DNA of 64,000 bases from Caulochytrium protostelioides. Lineage: Eukaryota; Chytridiomycota; Caulochytriomycetes; Caulochytriales; Caulochytriaceae. The stretch covers positions 113,518 through 177,517 of the forward strand of contig ML014131.1 in assembly GCA_003615045.1 (NCBI GenBank), written 5' to 3'. A model generated the notes under the pieces. The model saw only the letters and a program-made list of their open reading frames with translations, was not told the origin of the DNA and ran no database searches. The stretch's first letter is position 1. Each line of letters starts with the position of its first letter. Of this stretch, positions 63,834-64,000 are shown one piece after another. A program made the translations under genes and the position numbers.

Positions 63834-63990
63834 ATTTGTGTTTTGCTTTAGGAACGAGCCTAGAGGTAGACAGAGTATTGGTATGTATTGGGGATAGGTA
63901 TATGAAAGGGTAAATATGGAAAGGTTGTCTGGTGTGTATGTGTTCATAGATGGGTACGACAGAGGGGGGAATGGTGCGAGAACGGGGGGT

Positions 63991-63998
63991 TTATATAG
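63991..63998 (+). promoter_or_regulatory. TATA-like element at the right edge
   Basis: TTATATAG within the last 10 bases, preceded by a G-rich stretch. It may belong to a gene beyond the window. Confidence 0.3.
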
Positions 63999-64000
63999 TT

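Overview
The window is nuclear DNA from a GC-rich eukaryote, most likely a zoosporic (flagellated) fungus of the chytrid or blastocladiomycete kind; the species cannot be named from the sequence. Three observations point this way. Some genes are typical of fungi or shared with them: a Kre9/Knh1-type secreted cell-wall protein, a SET9/SUV4-20-like H4K20 methyltransferase, Ada2 and Spt20 of SAGA, Rgp1, and an Igo1-type endosulfine. Two genes are strictly flagellar: an axonemal inner-arm dynein heavy chain and CFAP100. The spliceosomal introns are short (about 108-248 nt) with GTAAGT-like donors. A tRNA-Trp(CCA) reads UGG in the normal way.

Layout: HRD1 ubiquitin ligase (minus, cut by the left edge); a 1.6 kb divergent promoter region; KRE9-like protein (plus); an unrecognised 1200-residue protein (plus); the 12.7 kb dynein heavy chain gene (plus); a NEPRO/RMP1-like gene facing it tail to tail; C1-tetrahydrofolate synthase; a NIMA-like kinase; POLD3/Cdc27; an Ala-rich BCL7-like protein; ADA2; CFAP100 (all plus); RPA12 (minus); a 2700-residue SET-domain protein (minus); LAMTOR3/MP1 (plus); SPT20 (minus); PRP4 kinase (minus); RGP1 (plus); endosulfine (plus); tRNA-Trp (minus). 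I count 18 protein genes and one tRNA. I reconstructed splicing for eight of them: 12 introns, mostly close to the start codon.

This is not an operon or gene cluster. Most genes are housekeeping: ER-associated degradation, one-carbon metabolism, DNA polymerase delta, Pol I transcription, SAGA, splicing kinase, Ragulator/TORC1, Rab6 GEF, and PP2A control. Two pairs share a machine. Dynein and CFAP100 both belong to the inner dynein arm and its regulator; ADA2 and SPT20 both belong to SAGA. Intergenic regions are 0.1-1.8 kb and rich in GCC/GGC microsatellites. One carries a perfect 40-bp palindrome beside two mutually complementary trinucleotide tracts. Very high GC opens many long false reading frames on both strands; these were discarded. 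I found no transposon, virus, CRISPR array or convincing novel multi-gene system.
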